From Acidimicrobiaceae bacterium (GTDB lineage Bacteria; Actinomycetota; Acidimicrobiia; Acidimicrobiales; RAAP-2), in assembly GCA_003133665.1 (NCBI GenBank), contig PKYK01000023.1, positions 62,001-126,000 of the forward strand: a stretch of 64,000 nucleotides of DNA, read 5' to 3'. The position numbers were made by a program, and so were the translations under genes. Shown here one piece after another: positions 62,449 to 64,000 of this stretch (its first letter is position 1; every line of letters begins with the position of its first letter). The notes beneath the pieces are model-generated. The model saw nothing but the letters and a program-made list of their open reading frames with translations. It ran no database searches and was not told the origin of the DNA.

Positions 62449-63518
62449 CGACATCAGTACCCGTCGGCATCACTCCGAAGTCGCTACGGGCCATGGAGCC
62501 GGACAAGCTCGTGGTCCAGACCATGCCCACCAGCGGTCCTCTCGTCGACCGCTACGGCCGCGTCCACAATGATCTGCGGATCTCGGTAACCGATCGGTGC
62601 AACCTGCGTTGCGTCTACTGCATGCCCGAGGAGGGCATGACGTTCATGGAGCGCGACGAACTGTTGCGCTTCGACGAGATCCTTCGTTTCGCCGCGGTGG
62701 CCAAGGGCCTCGGGGTCGACGCCGTTCGTCTGACGGGCGGCGAGCCGCTCGTTCGAAAAGGACTGGTGTCCTTGGTGCAGGGCCTGAGCGATCTCGGCTT
62801 CGAGGACATCTCTCTCACCACCAACGGAACCGAGCTCGCGCGCCACGCGGGCAAGCTCGCCGCGGCCGGTCTACGACGAGTGAACATCAGCTGCGACTCG
62901 CTCATCCCGGGGCGCTTCGCCGCGATCCGCCGCCGGGCAACCCTCGACGTCGTGCTGAACGCCATGGACGCGGCAGAGCAGGCCGGCCTGCTGCCGCTGA
63001 AGATCAATGTGGTGCTCCTGCGAGGTCAGAACGACGACGAGATACTGTCGTTCGCCCAGTTCGCACGCGAAACCGGTCGCACCGTTCGCTTCATCGAATT
63101 CATGCCTCTCGATGCCCAAGGCGACTGGGATCGGGCGCAGTTGGTGCCGGGTCGCGAGGTCCACGACGTGATCTCGGCGCGCTGGGAGCTTGAGCCGATC
63201 GAGCGGTCCGCCAGCCCCGCGCCCGCCGAACGGTTCCGCTTCGTCGACGGGGCCGGTGAGATCGGCCTGATCTCGAGCGTCACCGAACCGTTCTGTGGCA
63301 CCTGCAACCGCCTCCGGCTCACCTCGGACGGCGCGATCCGCAACTGCCTGTTCTCCGACAGCGAGACAACCGTGCGCGATCTGCTGCGCAGCGGCGGATC
63401 CGACGACGCGATCGCGCACAGCCTTCGATCGGCGGTCTGGGGAAAATTCCCCGGACACGGTATCAACGAGCCGGGCTTCCTGTCGCCCCAGCGCTCCATG
63501 TCGATGATCGGCGGCTAG
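62445..63518 (+). CDS. moaA: GTP 3',8-cyclase
   Basis: Radical-SAM enzyme of 357 aa starting molybdopterin synthesis. N-terminal cluster: SVTDRCNLRCVYCMPEEG; RLTGGEPLVRKGL binds SAM; C-terminal cluster: FCGTCNRLRLTSDGAIRNCL. The protein ends in a Gly-Gly pair (SMIGG), required in MoaA. ATG 62445 overlaps the moeA stop. Confidence 0.96.
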   Translation: MTTSVPVGITPKSLRAMEPDKLVVQTMPTSGPLVDRYGRVHNDLRISVTDRCNLRCVYCMPEEGMTFMERDELLRFDEILRFAAVAKGLGVDAVRLTGGEPLVRKGLVSLVQGLSDLGFEDISLTTNGTELARHAGKLAAAGLRRVNISCDSLIPGRFAAIRRRATLDVVLNAMDAAEQAGLLPLKINVVLLRGQNDDEILSFAQFARETGRTVRFIEFMPLDAQGDWDRAQLVPGREVHDVISARWELEPIERSASPAPAERFRFVDGAGEIGLISSVTEPFCGTCNRLRLTSDGAIRNCLFSDSETTVRDLLRSGGSDDAIAHSLRSAVWGKFPGHGINEPGFLSPQRSMSMIGG

Positions 63519-63521
63519 AGC

Positions 63522-63764
63522 GTGGCTCGACTGCGGCTCTTCGGGCCGGCCCGCGAAGCCGCCGGCGTCTCCCAAGTCCTGCTCACCGGGCGCAGCGTCG
63601 GCGACGTCGTCGCAGCGGCCGAAGAACGCTTCGGCGCCGACTTCTCTCGCGTACTCGAGGTATCTCGCATCTGGGTCAACGGCGACGACGCTGGCCCCGA
63701 CACGCTCGTGAACGACAACGACGAGATCGCCGTCGTCCCGCCTGTCTCTGGCGGCTGCGCGTAG
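63522..63764 (+). CDS. moaD: MoaD-like sulfur carrier with GGCA C-terminus
   Basis: Ubiquitin-like sulfur carrier of 80 aa (ARLRLFGPAREAAGVSQ, VWVNGDD-like RIWVNGDDAGPDT, DNDEIAVVPPVSGG). MoaD normally ends exactly in GG, which is adenylated and thiocarboxylated. Here two residues, Cys-Ala, follow the GG before TAG, so the carrier would need trimming. GTG 63522 lies 3 bp after the moaA stop. Confidence 0.9.
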   Translation: MARLRLFGPAREAAGVSQVLLTGRSVGDVVAAAEERFGADFSRVLEVSRIWVNGDDAGPDTLVNDNDEIAVVPPVSGGCA

Positions 63765-63805
63765 TCCCCTCGCCGAGGTGGGGGCTGAACCCGTACAATC
63801 CGGAC

Positions 63806-63916
63806 ATGGAACCAGCCCCAACGTGTTTCGGATGTCCGCTGGGCGCCTCGCTTGAATCGCGGCCACGCCGGTATGGACGCCCTGACGCCAAGGGTGAACC
63901 GGGAGTGCGCGAATGA
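63806..63916 (+). CDS. Tiny 36-aa ORF with CxxC motif
   Basis: ATG 63806 encodes a short polar peptide beginning MEPAPTCFGCPLGA. Its stop overlaps the next ATG (ATGA at 63913-63916). No family is recognised. Coupling with a following Cys-rich frame suggests both are real, but the evidence is slim. Confidence 0.4.
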   Translation: MEPAPTCFGCPLGASLESRPRRYGRPDAKGEPGVRE

Positions 63917-64000
63917 GGGCGACCACGACGTGCGGCAACCCAATGTGCTCGTGCGATCCCTGCACGTGCGAGAACTGCACCTGCGGCGTGGCGAGACTGG
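63913..64000 (+). CDS. Cys-rich protein start, partial (runs off window)
   Basis: ATG 63913 starts a frame with seven cysteines in the first 24 residues: TTTCGNPMCSCDPC, then TCENCTCGVARL. This spacing is metallothionein-like or could be an N-terminal metal-binding extension of a larger protein. The frame is still open at 64000. Function cannot be set from the part seen. Confidence 0.5.
   Translation, partial: MRATTTCGNPMCSCDPCTCENCTCGVARL

Overview
The window looks like a chromosomal segment of a high-GC actinobacterium, possibly Acidimicrobiia. The evidence is roughly 58-60% GC by eye, many GTG/TTG starts, tight 1-8 bp gene overlaps, OmpR-type two-component genes, a mycothiol-type isomerase-like protein, a form I CO dehydrogenase cluster and an actinobacterial-style arsenic locus. 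No rRNA, intact tRNA, CRISPR array, integrase or transposase gene was seen.

Layout. (1) 1-7.8 kb: an OmpR two-component system (kinase cut by the window edge) divergent from a secreted Cys-motif protein and a MacA/MacB-like ABC system, followed by a DUF5666-type membrane protein and an ICMT-like methyltransferase. At 7.96-8.6 kb lies a decayed, internally deleted copy of the regulator/secreted-protein divergent locus. (2) 9.1-11.05 kb: a secreted protein and an HtrA-type serine protease. (3) 11.7-45.5 kb: an accessory region punctuated by ten direct repeats, all on the + strand, each resembling the 3' half of a tRNA (anticodon-loop-like segment, T-arm hairpin, acceptor strand ending in CCA or a variant). 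Between consecutive repeats sit self-contained gene sets: a Doc toxin-antitoxin module; an arsenic resistance locus; a dextran/isomalto-oligosaccharide uptake and hydrolysis operon; then single-gene intervals (secreted propeller-like protein, GH130, GH25-like protein, formaldehyde dehydrogenase-like enzyme, GT87) and one redox/regulator interval. (4) 45.6-50.5 kb: trehalose metabolism (GH15 trehalase-like enzyme, OtsA, a HAD phosphatase). (5) 50.9-64 kb: aerobic CO dehydrogenase (coxM-S-L with maturation genes coxD, coxE, coxG, an XdhC-YHS protein and a MocA-like enzyme), divergent from a molybdenum cofactor operon (split XdhC, moaE, moeA, moaA, moaD), ending in two tiny coupled Cys-containing ORFs.

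How the parts work together. The cox and moa/moe operons supply each other: the second makes molybdopterin and the XdhC/MocA/CoxD/E/G proteins mature and anchor the CO dehydrogenase. The sugar operon pairs a binding-protein transporter with two enzymes lacking signal peptides, so oligosaccharides are probably imported and then cut in the cytosol under a ROK repressor. The arsenic locus has two regulators, each with a visible candidate operator; one 6-6-6 operator occurs twice, before arsR and before arsDA.

The most unusual feature is the tRNA-3'-half-like repeat array. All ten copies carry A where a tRNA has T54, so they look like one amplified element family and not independent tRNA integration scars. 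Five copies share a second homologous flank with remnants of a small reverse-strand ORF, and others share a different flank with about 18-bp sub-repeats. One gene takes its stop codon from the repeat itself. This organisation resembles a gene-cassette array, but no recombinase is in view and the mechanism is inference.
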